Shown here: in pieces, positions 54,183-64,000 of the stretch
How the letters are laid out: every line of letters starts with the position of its first letter
Numbering within the stretch: position 1 is the first letter of the stretch
Assembly (NCBI RefSeq): GCF_900608595.1
Contig: NZ_UWYY01000002.1
Coordinates: 248,001 to 312,000, forward strand
Source: Promicromonospora panici
GTDB lineage: Bacteria > Actinomycetota > Actinomycetes > Actinomycetales > Cellulomonadaceae
DNA: 64,000 nt
Reading direction: 5' to 3'
Translations under genes and position numbers: made by a program
The notes under the pieces: generated by a model
The model's input: the letters and a program-made list of their open reading frames with translations, nothing else
What the model was told of the DNA's origin: nothing
Databases searched by the model: none

Positions 54183-54363
54183 TGTTCTCTCCGGGCCTGC
54201 CACAGGTCAGGCGCGAATATCGTGGGCCCTGCCCCGGCCGGTCAGGCCGTCAGGGTCCCGAAGGATGATGATGATCGCGGTGCGGCTTGGCCCGGTCAGG
54301 GGCGGTTGACCGCCCCGGTCGTCCCCTGTGGCAGAGACCTGACCGGCGACGCACCGACGGGTA

Positions 54364-54369
54364 ATTCTG
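54364..54369 (-). promoter_or_regulatory. -10 element of a probable rplS promoter
   Basis: On the minus strand the sequence is TGGCAGAAT, an extended -10 form. The rpsP leader has the closely matching TGGCACAAT. The start of transcription would give an rplS leader of about 175 bases, long enough for regulation by L19. I see no clear -35. Confidence 0.4.
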
Positions 54370-54436
54370 CCACACGAATGTGCGGACCGGCGCCCCGAGC
54401 AGGTGTGACGTCCGGCGCACGGCGGCACGCCGGACG

Positions 54437-55228
54437 TCAGGCCCGCGTCAGCCCACCGCCGTCGTCCGGGGCGGGCACCCAGCCGAGCTCAGCGAGCAGC
54501 GACAGGTCGTGCTTGTCCAGGCCTGCGACGTCCAGCGCCGCGATCATGTCGGGGCGCAGGCGCGCCGTCCGCTCCAGCGCGCGGTCGCGACGCCAGCGCT
54601 CGATCTTCGCGTGGTGCCCCGACAGCAGTACCTCGGGGATCTCCAGGTCCGCCCACGACGGCGGCTTCGTGTACACGGGGTACTCCAGCAGCCCCGCGGC
54701 CCCGTGCGACTCCTCGACCAGGGAGTCCGGGTTGCCGACCATGCCGGGGATCAGCCGCGCCACGGCCTCGATCATGACGAGCGAGGCGACCTCGCCGCCG
54801 TTGAGCACGTAGTCGCCGATCGACAGCTCCCGCACCGTGACGCCCGCGGCGCGGTAGTGCTCGGCCACGCGGGCGTCGATGCCCTCGTACCGACCGCACG
54901 CGAACACGAGCTGCTCGGCCGACGCCAGCTCCTCGGCGTGCCGCTGGGTGAACACCTCGCCGGACGGCGTCGGGACGATCAGGTGGGCGCCTGCCGCGTT
55001 GGCGTCCAAGACCTCGTCGATCGCAAGGCCCCAGACGTCCGGCCGCATGACCATGCCCGCTCCCCCGCCGAACGGGGTGTCGTCCACGGTGCGGTGCCGG
55101 TCGGTCGTCCAGTCGCGCAGGTCGTGCACCCGCAGGTCCAGCAGGCCGCGCTGCCGCGCCTTGCCGACCAGCGACAGGTCGAGCACGGACAGGTAGTCCG
55201 GGAAGATCGAGACGACGTCGACGCGCAC
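54437..55228 (-). CDS. trmD: tRNA (guanine(37)-N1)-methyltransferase
   Basis: TrmD makes m1G37 in tRNA to prevent frameshifting, and is a SPOUT-class enzyme with a trefoil knot. The 263-residue protein has [32 protein letters not shown] and the SAM motif [11 protein letters not shown] start at GTG 55228, one base after the rimM stop; [13 protein letters not shown] matches the family N-terminus. It ends the rpsP-khpA-rimM-trmD operon. Confidence 0.95.
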   Translation of the reverse strand: MRVDVVSIFPDYLSVLDLSLVGKARQRGLLDLRVHDLRDWTTDRHRTVDDTPFGGGAGMVMRPDVWGLAIDEVLDANAAGAHLIVPTPSGEVFTQRHAEELASAEQLVFACGRYEGIDARVAEHYRAAGVTVRELSIGDYVLNGGEVASLVMIEAVARLIPGMVGNPDSLVEESHGAAGLLEYPVYTKPPSWADLEIPEVLLSGHHAKIERWRRDRALERTARLRPDMIAALDVAGLDKHDLSLLAELGWVPAPDDGGGLTRA

Positions 55229-55229
55229 C

Positions 55230-55796
55230 TCAGTCGTCTTCCCGGTCGAGGTCGTCTTCCCGGTCGACGATCGCGGCGTCCGCATCACGGGCCAGCAGGC
55301 CGCCGGGCGGGGTCAGCACCACGCGGCCGCCCGCGACGTCGACCACGGGCACTATCGCCATGACGAACGGGACCAGCGTGCGTGCGGTGCCGCCGTCGGG
55401 GAGTGTCTCCTCGATCAGCAGCGCCTCGTGGGCGGGCTGGTACTCCAGCGTGACAACCTTGCCCACGACCGTGCCGTCGGCGAGCTCGGCGCGCAGGCCC
55501 TCCAGCTCGTGCGGGTACCAGGCGTCCTCCTCGTCGGAGGCGTCCGCCTCGACGACGAGCTCTGTTCCGCGCAGCTCCTCCGCCGCGGTCCTGCCGGTGA
55601 TCTCGGCGAACGTGACCAACCACCGGCCCTGGTGCTCGCGCGAGTGCGTCACGGTCAGCGGGCCGACGTCGGCCGGCACCGTCTCGAGGCGCTCGCCCAC
55701 CGCGAGCCGGGTCTCCGGGTCGTCGGTGCGCAGGTCCAGGGCGACCTCGCCCTTCAGCCCGTGCGCCTTGCTGACGCGGGCCACGGTGAGCTGCAT
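55230..55796 (-). CDS. rimM: Ribosome maturation factor RimM
   Basis: RimM binds S19 and helps mature the 30S head. The 188-residue protein starts [20 protein letters not shown] and has the PRC-barrel half with [14 protein letters not shown] and [26 protein letters not shown] precedes the ATG. The C-terminus ends [10 protein letters not shown] from a 15-base tandem DNA repeat. Confidence 0.94.
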   Translation of the reverse strand: MQLTVARVSKAHGLKGEVALDLRTDDPETRLAVGERLETVPADVGPLTVTHSREHQGRWLVTFAEITGRTAAEELRGTELVVEADASDEEDAWYPHELEGLRAELADGTVVGKVVTLEYQPAHEALLIEETLPDGGTARTLVPFVMAIVPVVDVAGGRVVLTPPGGLLARDADAAIVDREDDLDREDD

Positions 55797-55822
55797 GTCT
55801 CTCCTCGAAGAATGAATGAGCA

Positions 55823-55850
55823 AGGCCCGGTCCGAGTTCGGACCGGGCCT
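55823..55850 (-). terminator. Hairpin between khpA and rimM
   Basis: Thirteen-base perfect arms (55823-55835 and 55838-55850) with a minimal loop lie 25 bases after the khpA stop. It sits inside the operon, so it may lower expression of the modification genes relative to rpsP. Confidence 0.6.
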
Positions 55851-55875
55851 CGTCGTCGTGCTGAGCAGCCGGGGC

Positions 55876-56115
55876 TCAGCGCCGGTCGACGTCCACGACG
55901 TCGACCCGCACCGGGCCACCGGTGGCGAGCGCACCGATCACGGTGCGCAGAGCGCGAGCCGTGCGACCACCTCGGCCGATGACACGGCCCAGGTCGTCGG
56001 GGTGCACGCGGACCTCGAGCAGGTCACCACGGCGCAGCGTCTTCGCGGAGACGCGAACGTCCTCCGGGTTGTCCACGATGCCGCGCACCAGGTGCTCGAG
56101 GGCCTCCGAGAGCAT
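55876..56115 (-). CDS. khpA: KH-domain RNA-binding protein KhpA
   Basis: The 79-residue protein is a single KH domain with the GXXG loop in GRVIGRGGRTARALR. KhpA proteins bind RNA, often with KhpB, and affect cell size and division in Gram-positives. Its start overlaps the rpsP stop (TGATG), the normal rpsP-khpA-rimM-trmD arrangement. Confidence 0.93.
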   Translation of the reverse strand: MLSEALEHLVRGIVDNPEDVRVSAKTLRRGDLLEVRVHPDDLGRVIGRGGRTARALRTVIGALATGGPVRVDVVDVDRR

Positions 56116-56540
56116 CAGGCCTCGTCGCCCTCGGCCGGCGCAGCCGGGGCCTCGGCGGCGGCAGCAGCAGCCTTCTCGGCAGCCTTGGCCTTGGCCTTCT
56201 CGGCGTCGGTGTTGACGGCCTCGATGGCGGCGGTGGCGTCGGCCTTCTCGCCCTTGACCTTCAGGGTGCCCTCGGCACCCGGCAGGCCCTTGAACTTCTG
56301 CCAGTCACCGGTCACCTTGAGGAGCGCGGCGACCTGCTCGGTCGGCTGCGCGCCGACGCCGAGCCAGTACTGCGCGCGCTCCGACTTGATCTCGATGAGC
56401 GACGGCTCCTCGGTCGGGTGGTACTTGCCGATCTCCTCGATCGCACGGCCGTCGCGCTTGGTGCGCGAGTCCATGACGACGACGCGGTAGTACGGTGCCC
56501 GGATCTTGCCGAGGCGCTTGAGACGAATCTTGACAGCCAC
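56115..56540 (-). CDS. rpsP: 30S ribosomal protein S16
   Basis: The 141-residue protein starts [24 protein letters not shown]. The S16 fold ends near residue 85; the remaining ~55 residues are an Ala/Glu/Lys-rich tail ([20 protein letters not shown]), an extension like that of S2 here. The GTG has AGGAGAG about 9 bases upstream. It heads the operon with khpA, rimM and trmD. Confidence 0.95.
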   Translation of the reverse strand: MAVKIRLKRLGKIRAPYYRVVVMDSRTKRDGRAIEEIGKYHPTEEPSLIEIKSERAQYWLGVGAQPTEQVAALLKVTGDWQKFKGLPGAEGTLKVKGEKADATAAIEAVNTDAEKAKAKAAEKAAAAAAEAPAAPAEGDEA

Positions 56541-56663
56541 GAAGTGGTCTCTCCTGGTTCTGATGGGATGGTCCGAGCACCGCGACGTGGGGTGAAGCAG
56601 TGTGGAGGACCGAGACGCAGCCTGGCCGGGTGAGAGGGGCCCGGGCACGCCGAGTACCTGCAC

Positions 56664-56669
56664 ATTGTG
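56664..56669 (-). promoter_or_regulatory. -10 element of a probable rpsP operon promoter
   Basis: The minus strand reads TGGCACAAT, an extended -10 close to the one found before rplS. Transcription starting near 56657 would give a leader of about 115 bases. Confidence 0.45.
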
Positions 56670-56720
56670 CCAGACGCCGAGAGGCCCCACCAACCGCGCC
56701 TGCGTCACACTCCACGACCG

Positions 56721-56823
56721 CGAGGTAGAACTGTGGCGAGGTAGAACTGCAGCTTCGCGCTGCAGTTCTACCTCGCCAGAGTTCTACCTCGCCACAGTCC
56801 TACCTCGCCAGGGTTCTACCTCG
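56721..56823. repeat. 16-base-unit palindromic element D (after the amidohydrolase gene)
   Basis: Two forward units (CGAGGTAGAACTGTGG, CGAGGTAGAACTGCAG; 56721-56752), a 7-base loop, then four inverted units (56760-56823). The first inverted unit pairs perfectly with the second forward unit. Unlike A, B and C it lies between genes on the same strand: downstream of the amidohydrolase gene and upstream of the rpsP promoter. Confidence 0.85.
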
Positions 56824-56839
56824 GCGGATCGGGGTCGGG

Positions 56840-57961
56840 TCAGGACGTGGCGGGGTAGACCGTGCCGCGGAGGATCACCGCGGTCGGGTGGCGCAGGACC
56901 TCGATGTCCTCGCGGGGATCCGCCGGGTACACGACGAGGTCCGCGCTCGAGCCCTCGACGACGGCCCCGAAGCCCAGGTAGTCGCGGGCCCGCCAGGATG
57001 CCATGGCCACCACCTCGGACGCCGGGATGCCGGCCGCGACCAGCTCGGCGCACTCGTCGGCGATCCGGCCGTGCGAGATGGTTCCGCCGGCGTCGGTGCC
57101 GACCAGGAGCTGCACACCCGCCTCGTGCAGGTCGCGCACCTGTTGGTAACGGCGCGCATGCATGGCGCGCATCCGCTCTGCGTACACGGGGTACTTGCCG
57201 TCGGCCTGGGCCGCGATGTTCTCGAACTGGCCGACCTGCAGCAGCGTGGGCGTGACGGCGATGCCGCGCTCGGCGGCCTCTGCCATGTGGTCGGCGGTCA
57301 TCCCGGTGCCGTGCTCGATGCAGTCGACGCCGGCGGCCAGCAGCCCGTCGATGGTCTCGGTGGCGAAGGCGTGCACCGTCACCCGGGCCGCCTCGGCGTG
57401 CGCGACGGCTACCGCCTCGGCGAGCAGGTCGTCGGGCCACAGGGGCCGCAGGTCGCCGTCGGCCCCGAGCGCGCGGTCGATCCAGTCGCCCACGATCTTG
57501 ACCCAGCCGTCGCCCCGGCGGGCCTGCGTACGCACGGCCGCCGGGAGCAGCTCCGGGGACTCGAGCTCGAGCCCGTAGTTGCGCAGGTACCGCTTCGGCA
57601 GGGCCAGGTGCATGCCCGCCCGGAGCAGGTGCGGCAGGTCGCTGCGCTCGTGCACCCACGCCGTGTCCAGCGGCGAGCCGGCGTCGCGGATCAGCAGCAC
57701 CCCGGAGTCCCGGTCGGCCACCGCCTGCTTCTCGGCCTCCTCGTCGGGCACCGCGCCGTCGGCGGCGAGCCCGATGTGACAGTGCACGTCGACCAGGCCG
57801 GGCAGCGCCCAGCCCTCGAGCACCCGCATGTTGGTGCCCTGCGCCGACGGGCGGGTCAGGCTGACGCGGCCGCCACGGACCCAGAGCTCCTCGGCCTCGC
57901 GGTCGTCACCCAGCAGGACGCGCCCACGGATCGCCACGGTCGGACCTTCCAGCGCAGACAT
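56840..57961 (-). CDS. Amidohydrolase family protein
   Basis: The 373-residue protein belongs to the metal-dependent amidohydrolase superfamily (imidazolonepropionase/prolidase-like branch). The metal ligands are all visible: His60 and His62 (LVDVHCHIG), Lys155 (VKIVGDW, probably carbamylated), His197, His217 (IEHGTG) and Asp290 (GTDAGG). The substrate is unknown. M. tuberculosis Rv2915c is the neighbour of ffh in the same way. AGGAG lies 4 bases before the ATG. Confidence 0.88.
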   Translation of the reverse strand: MSALEGPTVAIRGRVLLGDDREAEELWVRGGRVSLTRPSAQGTNMRVLEGWALPGLVDVHCHIGLAADGAVPDEEAEKQAVADRDSGVLLIRDAGSPLDTAWVHERSDLPHLLRAGMHLALPKRYLRNYGLELESPELLPAAVRTQARRGDGWVKIVGDWIDRALGADGDLRPLWPDDLLAEAVAVAHAEAARVTVHAFATETIDGLLAAGVDCIEHGTGMTADHMAEAAERGIAVTPTLLQVGQFENIAAQADGKYPVYAERMRAMHARRYQQVRDLHEAGVQLLVGTDAGGTISHGRIADECAELVAAGIPASEVVAMASWRARDYLGFGAVVEGSSADLVVYPADPREDIEVLRHPTAVILRGTVYPATS

Positions 57962-58052
57962 CCGGCTCCTTCGTTCTCCCCGATTCGCCCTGTGGACACG
58001 CCCTGCCCCGCTCGGGGCCTACCTCGGGCGCCGGAGGCACCCCTCGGAACCA

Positions 58053-58074
58053 CAAAACCCCGCCCTACGGCGGG
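58053..58074 (-). terminator. Rho-independent terminator of ffh
   Basis: On the minus strand CCCGCC-GTAG-GGCGGG is followed by GTTTTGTG, a short T run. It lies 14 bases past the ffh stop. This is the most classical terminator in the window. Confidence 0.75.
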
Positions 58075-58087
58075 ACCCACCCGGCCG

Positions 58088-59725
58088 TCACCGGCCCAGG
58101 AACTTCTCCAGGCCCGCCGGCAGCTCGAGGTTGCTCAGGTCGGGCGCCTCGTCCTTCTTCTGGCCGACGCCGAAGGCCGAGCCGGCCGGCGCTGACGGCG
58201 CGGCGGCGGGGCCGCCGCCGAGGGCGCGCTGCATGGCTTCCTTCTCCTGCTGGGCGCGCTTGGCCGGGTTCCCGGACTTGCCCTTCTTGCCCTTCTTGGG
58301 CGGCTGCGTCTTGCCGCGCGACTTCTTGCCCATGCCCATGCCGGGGCCGCCGGGCATCGCGGGCATCCCACCCGGGCCCATGCCGCCGCCCTTCGACATC
58401 TGGCGCATCATCTTCTGGGCGTTCTCGAACCGCTCCAGGAGCTGGTTGATGGCGGTCGTCGTGGTGCCGGAACCCTTGGCGATGCGGGCGCGGCGCGAGC
58501 CGTTGATGATCTTCGGGTTGTCGCGCTCGGCCGGCGTCATCGAGTGGATGATCGCCTCGATGCGGCCCACCTCGCGCTCGTCGAACTGGTCGAGCTGGTC
58601 GCGCATCTGGGCCATGCCCGGCAGCATGCCGAGCATCTTCTTCATCGAGCCCATGTTCTTCAGCTGCTGCATCTGCACCAGGAAGTCCGAGAGCGAGAAG
58701 TCCTCGCCGCTGGCGACCTTGGCCGCCATCTTCTCGGCCTCGCCGGCGTCGAACGCCTTCTCGGCCTGCTCGATCAGGGTGAGCACGTCACCCATGTCGA
58801 GGATGCGGCTCGCCATGCGGTCGGGGTGGAAGACCTCGAAGTCCGTGAGCTTCTCGCCCGTGGACGCGAACATGATGGGCCGGCCGGTCACCTTGGCGAC
58901 CGACAGGGCGGCGCCACCGCGGGCGTCACCGTCCAGCTTCGAGAGCACCACGCCCGTGAAGTCGACGCCGTCGGCGAACGCCTTGGCGGTGTTCACCGCG
59001 TCCTGGCCGATCATCGCGTCGATGACGAACAGGACCTCGTCCGGGTTCACCGCGGCGCGGATGTCCGAGGCCTGCTGCATGAGCACCTCGTCGATACCGA
59101 GGCGGCCCGCGGTGTCCACGATCACGACGTCGTGCTGGCGCTCCTTCGCATAGGCGACACCATCCCTCGCCACACCCACCGGGTCACCGATGAGCGGCGC
59201 GTCGGCCGCGGGGTCGTCGGCCTCCGACGTGTTGCCCGGGTGCGGCGCGAACACCGGCACGCCGGCGCGCTCGGCCACCACGGACAGCTGGGTCACGGCG
59301 TTGGGCCGCTGGAGGTCGGCGGCGACCAGCACCGGCGTGTGGCCCTGCCCCTTCAGGGCGTGCGCGAGCTTTCCGGCCAGCGTGGTCTTACCGGCGCCCT
59401 GCAGACCCGCGAGCATGATCACGGTCGGCGGCGTCTTGGCCAGCGTGAGCGGACGCGTGGCCCCGCCGAGGATGCCGACGAGCTCCTCGTTGACGATCTT
59501 GACGACCTGCTGGGCCGGGTTCAGCGCACCGGAGACCTCCGACGACAGCGCGCGCTCGCGCACCGCCGCCGTGAACTCGCGCACCACGGGTACCGCGACG
59601 TCGGCGTCGAGGAGGGCGCGGCGGATCTCCCGCACGGTCGCGTCGATGTCCGCCTCGGAGAGACGGCCCCGCGTGCGCAGGTTCTTGAACGTCGAGGTAA
59701 GCCGGTCGGACAGGGAATTGAACAC
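58088..59725 (-). CDS. ffh: Signal recognition particle protein Ffh
   Basis: Ffh binds signal sequences and the SRP RNA and docks with FtsY, whose gene begins at the right end of this window. The 545-residue protein has the N domain (VFNSLSDRLTSTFKNLR), the G domain with GLQGAGKTTLAGKLA, DTAGRLGID and SKLDGDARGG, and the Met-rich M domain (MGSMKKMLGMLPG). The C-terminal ~90 residues are a Gly/Met/Lys-rich tail. I start at GTG 59725, as TAGGCT lies 6 bases upstream and VFNSLSDRL matches the family. Confidence 0.96.
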   Translation of the reverse strand: MFNSLSDRLTSTFKNLRTRGRLSEADIDATVREIRRALLDADVAVPVVREFTAAVRERALSSEVSGALNPAQQVVKIVNEELVGILGGATRPLTLAKTPPTVIMLAGLQGAGKTTLAGKLAHALKGQGHTPVLVAADLQRPNAVTQLSVVAERAGVPVFAPHPGNTSEADDPAADAPLIGDPVGVARDGVAYAKERQHDVVIVDTAGRLGIDEVLMQQASDIRAAVNPDEVLFVIDAMIGQDAVNTAKAFADGVDFTGVVLSKLDGDARGGAALSVAKVTGRPIMFASTGEKLTDFEVFHPDRMASRILDMGDVLTLIEQAEKAFDAGEAEKMAAKVASGEDFSLSDFLVQMQQLKNMGSMKKMLGMLPGMAQMRDQLDQFDEREVGRIEAIIHSMTPAERDNPKIINGSRRARIAKGSGTTTTAINQLLERFENAQKMMRQMSKGGGMGPGGMPAMPGGPGMGMGKKSRGKTQPPKKGKKGKSGNPAKRAQQEKEAMQRALGGGPAAAPSAPAGSAFGVGQKKDEAPDLSNLELPAGLEKFLGR

Positions 59726-59731
59726 GGACAC

Positions 59732-59737
59732 AGCCTA
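59732..59737 (-). promoter_or_regulatory. -10-like hexamer of a probable leaderless ffh promoter
   Basis: TAGGCT on the minus strand ends 6 bases before GTG 59725. The same hexamer lies before proS. Confidence 0.4.
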
Positions 59738-59759
59738 AACGAGAAGGGTGACCACCCGT

Positions 59760-61577
59760 TCATCCGGCCAGCGCCAGCCGGGCCCGCTCCGTGAGCCCGT
59801 CCACGAGCCGGGCCCGCCATTCCGTCCAGTGCTTCGGCCCCAGCGACGTCGTGTCCGCCTCGGTCAGGGCGCGCAGCACGTCGAGCAGGTCGCGGCGGTG
59901 GTCCACGGCCTCCAGCAGCGTCGTCACCGTGTCCGGGTCGTCGGGGTCGGCTCTGGTCGCCAGGTCCGCGAGCGTGAGGTGGTGCCGCACGAGCCGCGTG
60001 ACGTCGTCGACCACCTCGGTGCCGAAGCCCGCCCGGACCAGGATGCCCGGAACCAGCCGGGCGCCCTCCACCGAGTGGTCGGCCGCGCCGCGCACCTTGC
60101 CGATGTCGTGCAGGAGCGCAGAGAGCAGCAGGAGGTCACCGGGCGACACTCCTCCGCGCTGCCCGGCACCGGGCGCGAGCTCCGGCAGCCGACGCCGCAG
60201 CTTGGCCGCCACGGCGGCCGTCTCGACGAGGTGCCGGTCCACGGTGTGCCGGTGGATCGCCGCGCGCTGCGGCCGGTTGCGCACGTCGGCCCACTCCGGG
60301 AACCACGAGGTGACGACCCCGGCGAGGTCCAGCGCCTCCCAGACCGGGATCTGCGCCGGCCCCGCGGCGAGCAGCGCGAGCAGGCTCTCGCGCGCGGCCG
60401 GCGGCCACGGCTCGGGCAGGGGCGGGCACTGCTCCAGGCTCCGGATGGTCACGGGCGACAGCACGAGCCCCGTCCGGGCCGCCGTCGCCGCGGCGCGCAG
60501 GGGCAGCAGCGGGTCCTCCGCCGGCCGGGTGCCGACCCCGAGCACGAGCTCGCCGTCGTGCTCCACCAGGCCGTCGCCCACGGACCGCAGGCGCGGCGGC
60601 GTGCGCCGTCCGCGCACCACCATCGGCTTGCCCACGCCCACCGGGCGGGACAGGGCCTGCCGGGCCCGGCGGACCGTCATGTCGAGCGCGTACGAGATGA
60701 CCCGGCCCGACTCCGCGAGGCTCGCCAGCAGCTCGTCGCCGTCGTCGTGCCCGGTGCGCTCGGCGACGTCCTCGAGGTCGGCCAGCAGAAGGCGGCTGGT
60801 CCGCCGACGCGTGACCACCTGCAGGGTGTCGCGCACGTCGAGCAGGTGCGTGTAGGCGGCGTCGACCGCGCCGTGCGGGCGGTCGGTGAGCCAGGTGGCG
60901 GCCAGGGCGGAGAGCAGGATCGCGTCCCGCATGCCGCCGCGCGTTTCCTTGAGGTCGGGCTCGATCAGGTAGGCCAGCTCCCCCGCGCGCTGCGCGCGGT
61001 CGCGCGTGGAGGTGATCAGCTCGGGCAGACGCCGCCGCGCGGCGGCGCGCCAGTCCGTCAGCACGGCGGACGCCGCCCGGTGCACGACGACGGCGTCGCC
61101 CGCCACCGCCCGCACGCTGAGCCAGCCGATCACCGCCGGCAGGTCGCTCGCCGCCACCTGCCGCGACTGGCTCAGGGACCGCACGGCGTGGTCGATGTCG
61201 ACGCCGGAGTCCCACAGCGGGTACCAGAGCCGCTCGGCCACCTGCTGCAGCTCGTCCGCGCCGTGGGTGCGGCCGTCGTGCACCAGGACCAGGTCGAGGT
61301 CGCTCAGCGGGCCGAGCTCGCCCCGGCCCAGGCTCCCGACAGCGGCCAGGGCGATGCCCGACGGGTCGACGTCGTCGGTCGCCTCCGCGAACAGGGCGCC
61401 CAGGCGTTCGGTGACCCGCTGCCCGACGGCGGACCGCCGGGCCAGGCCCGAGCGGCCGGGACCCGTCAGGTCGGCGGCGATGGAGAGGAGTTCGTCGCGG
61501 AGGCCCCGCACCCCTGCGGTGGGGTGCGGGGCCTCCGCCTGCTCCCGGGTGCCCCCAGGCACCGGGTCATCTGTCAT
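59760..61577 (-). CDS. glnD: Protein-PII uridylyltransferase-like GlnD lacking the ACT domains
   Basis: GlnD modifies and demodifies PII in response to nitrogen status. The 605-residue protein has the nucleotidyltransferase site ([19 protein letters not shown], Gly81, Ser82, Asp93, Asp95), the helical linker, and the HD domain (about 445-540, [16 protein letters not shown]). It ends at [19 protein letters not shown], just where the two C-terminal glutamine-sensing ACT domains normally begin; those ~200 residues are absent and ffh follows 35 bases later. The loss is clear in the sequence; its effect is unknown. It lies in the amt-glnB-glnD operon. The ATG start has little Shine-Dalgarno support. 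Confidence 0.9.
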   Translation of the reverse strand: MTDDPVPGGTREQAEAPHPTAGVRGLRDELLSIAADLTGPGRSGLARRSAVGQRVTERLGALFAEATDDVDPSGIALAAVGSLGRGELGPLSDLDLVLVHDGRTHGADELQQVAERLWYPLWDSGVDIDHAVRSLSQSRQVAASDLPAVIGWLSVRAVAGDAVVVHRAASAVLTDWRAAARRRLPELITSTRDRAQRAGELAYLIEPDLKETRGGMRDAILLSALAATWLTDRPHGAVDAAYTHLLDVRDTLQVVTRRRTSRLLLADLEDVAERTGHDDGDELLASLAESGRVISYALDMTVRRARQALSRPVGVGKPMVVRGRRTPPRLRSVGDGLVEHDGELVLGVGTRPAEDPLLPLRAAATAARTGLVLSPVTIRSLEQCPPLPEPWPPAARESLLALLAAGPAQIPVWEALDLAGVVTSWFPEWADVRNRPQRAAIHRHTVDRHLVETAAVAAKLRRRLPELAPGAGQRGGVSPGDLLLLSALLHDIGKVRGAADHSVEGARLVPGILVRAGFGTEVVDDVTRLVRHHLTLADLATRADPDDPDTVTTLLEAVDHRRDLLDVLRALTEADTTSLGPKHWTEWRARLVDGLTERARLALAG

Positions 61578-61597
61578 GCGTCGAGGAACACTCCCGG

Positions 61598-63287
<1,690 letters not shown>

Positions 63288-63353
63288 CAGATGCCTCTCT
63301 CCCCGGACCGGTCCTCTTGACTCGGCCCACCGCGACTACCGTCGCGGGAAGGC

Positions 63354-63391
63354 GTTACGCGTGACCTGCACTGAGGTTACGAATACGTGAC
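63354..63391 (-). promoter_or_regulatory. GlnR-like boxes upstream of amt-glnB-glnD
   Basis: On the minus strand GTCAC-N6-GTAAC (63391-63376) matches the GlnR half-site pair GTNAC-N6-GNAAC. A second GTCAC/GTAAC pair with 2-base spacing lies at 63354-63365. The nearer box is about 67 bases before the amt ATG. The remaining gap to ftsY (to 63578) is AT-richer than its surroundings and holds no gene. GlnR control is inferred from the match and the operon. Confidence 0.55.
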
Positions 63392-63578
63392 GCAGGCGGG
63401 GAGAATGTAAACGTCTCATTTCGCGGTCGAATTGGGCTAAATATTCGGGCCAACCGTGATCTGATCGTGATTCGAGCGCGACGCGCCTGTGATGTCGTGC
63501 CACAAGCGGGAATCTTCTCACATATTGGACGGTTCCTCGGCGCGAGGAAAAGCACTACATAATTCCCGCGCGCGAAAC

Positions 63579-64000
63579 CTATCCAAGAATGCCGTCGACG
63601 AACTCCTCGACGTCGAACGGCGCCAGATCGTCCGGTCCCTCACCGAGGCCGATGAGCTTGACCGGCACGCCGAGCTCCCGCTGCACCTGCACCACGATCC
63701 CGCCCTTGGCGGTGCCGTCCAGCTTGGTCAGCACGATGCCCGTGACGCCGGCGACCTCCGCGAAGACGCGCGCCTGCGAGAGCCCGTTCTGCCCGGTCGT
63801 CGCGTCCAGCACCAGCAGCACCTCGCTCGGCGCGGCGACCTTGCTGGAGACCCGCACGATCTTGCCGAGCTCGTCCATGAGGCCGGCCTTGTTCTGCAGG
63901 CGCCCCGCGGTGTCCACGAGCACGACGTCGATCTTCTCGTCGCGCCCGCGCGCGACGGCCTCGAACGCGACGGACGCCGGGTCCGCGCCCTCACGGTCGG
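63579..64000 (-). CDS. ftsY: SRP receptor FtsY (5' part outside window)
   Basis: The 140 visible residues are the C-terminal half of the NG domain: VVLVDTAGRLQNK (G3), LVLDATTGQNGLSQA, LTKLDGTAKGG (G4) and the closing GLGEGPDDLAPFDVEEFVDGILG, which fits FtsY rather than Ffh. The GTP P-loop and acidic N-terminal region are beyond the right edge. FtsY docks SRP at the membrane and partners Ffh, encoded 4 kb to the left. Confidence 0.94.
   Translation of the reverse strand, partial: DREGADPASVAFEAVARGRDEKIDVVLVDTAGRLQNKAGLMDELGKIVRVSSKVAAPSEVLLVLDATTGQNGLSQARVFAEVAGVTGIVLTKLDGTAKGGIVVQVQRELGVPVKLIGLGEGPDDLAPFDVEEFVDGILG

Noticed and set aside
54207..54428. 73-codon open frame upstream of rplS on the minus strand
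   Set aside because: Low-complexity Arg/Gly/Cys translation, no homology I know, and it covers the likely rplS promoter and leader.
467..55354. Repeated hexamer ACTATC/GATAGT, often giving the rare ATA Ile codon before Val
   Set aside because: About ten copies were seen by eye, close to what base composition alone predicts for both strands of 64 kb, so it is not a clear signal.

Overview
The window is very GC-rich (roughly 70% by eye, third codon positions almost all G or C) and codes for a Gram-positive actinobacterium. The order of the housekeeping genes (truB, rbfA, infB, ylxR, nusA, rimP, proS, GNAT, ispG, rip, dxr, rlmN, cdsA, frr, pyrH, tsf, rpsB, M23 peptidase, xerC, dprA, comM, yraN, DUF2469, rnhB, lepB, rplS, trmD, rimM, khpA, rpsP, amidohydrolase, ffh, glnD, glnB, amt, ftsY) follows the Mycobacterium tuberculosis chromosome closely. 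The Ala/Glu-rich tails on S2 and S16 and the long Gly/Pro/Arg linker of IF-2 suggest a Micrococcales member, perhaps Promicromonosporaceae or Cellulomonadaceae. That family-level guess is an inference.

Layout. 1-2 kb: a TetR gene cut by the window edge, divergent from a membrane protein, with a small palindrome between them. 1.8-17.1 kb: translation and transcription factors (truB, rbfA, infB, ylxR, nusA, rimP), a ferritin-like lipoprotein, proS, an Fpg/Nei glycosylase, and the ispG-rip isoprenoid/site-2-protease pair. 17.2-23.5 kb: an accessory block (a 768-residue membrane-anchored protein of unknown function, SDR and aldo/keto reductases, TetR, thiD) that separates rip from dxr. 24.8-40.6 kb: a second accessory block with a divergent pair encoding a TIR/beta-propeller protein and a channel-like RCK protein with two RyR modules, then an SNF2 helicase, a DUF418 membrane protein, a short calcium-repeat protein, secreted and VWA proteins, an MFS/MerR pair and a DivIVA-repeat protein. 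40.6-64 kb: the second conserved block, from rlmN through the ribosomal, DNA-processing and secretion genes to the nitrogen operon amt-glnB-glnD and the start of ftsY.

How the genes work together. Most of the minus strand is compact operons with TGATG, ATGA or GTGA overlaps (frr-cdsA-rlmN-divIVA; yraN-comM-dprA; lepB-rnhB; rpsP-khpA-rimM-trmD; rimP-nusA-ylxR-infB-rbfA). Several genes look leaderless, with a TANNNT-like hexamer 6-8 bases before the start codon. The amt-glnB-glnD operon has GlnR-like boxes upstream, and its GlnD ends before the two ACT domains expected of this family.

Two things stand out. First, the divergent genes at 24855-26669 and 26821-29835 look like a two-component immune or stress module: a TIR enzyme that could make an NAD-derived signal, and a channel-like protein with RyR modules that could sense it. 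Second, four intergenic elements (near 23.5, 29.8, 39.9 and 56.7 kb) are built from a 16-base unit, CGAGGTAGAACTGNGG and variants, arranged as a forward block followed by an inverted block. They form long hairpins at gene ends, one of them a perfect 96-base palindrome, and in two cases they supply the stop codon of the neighbouring gene.
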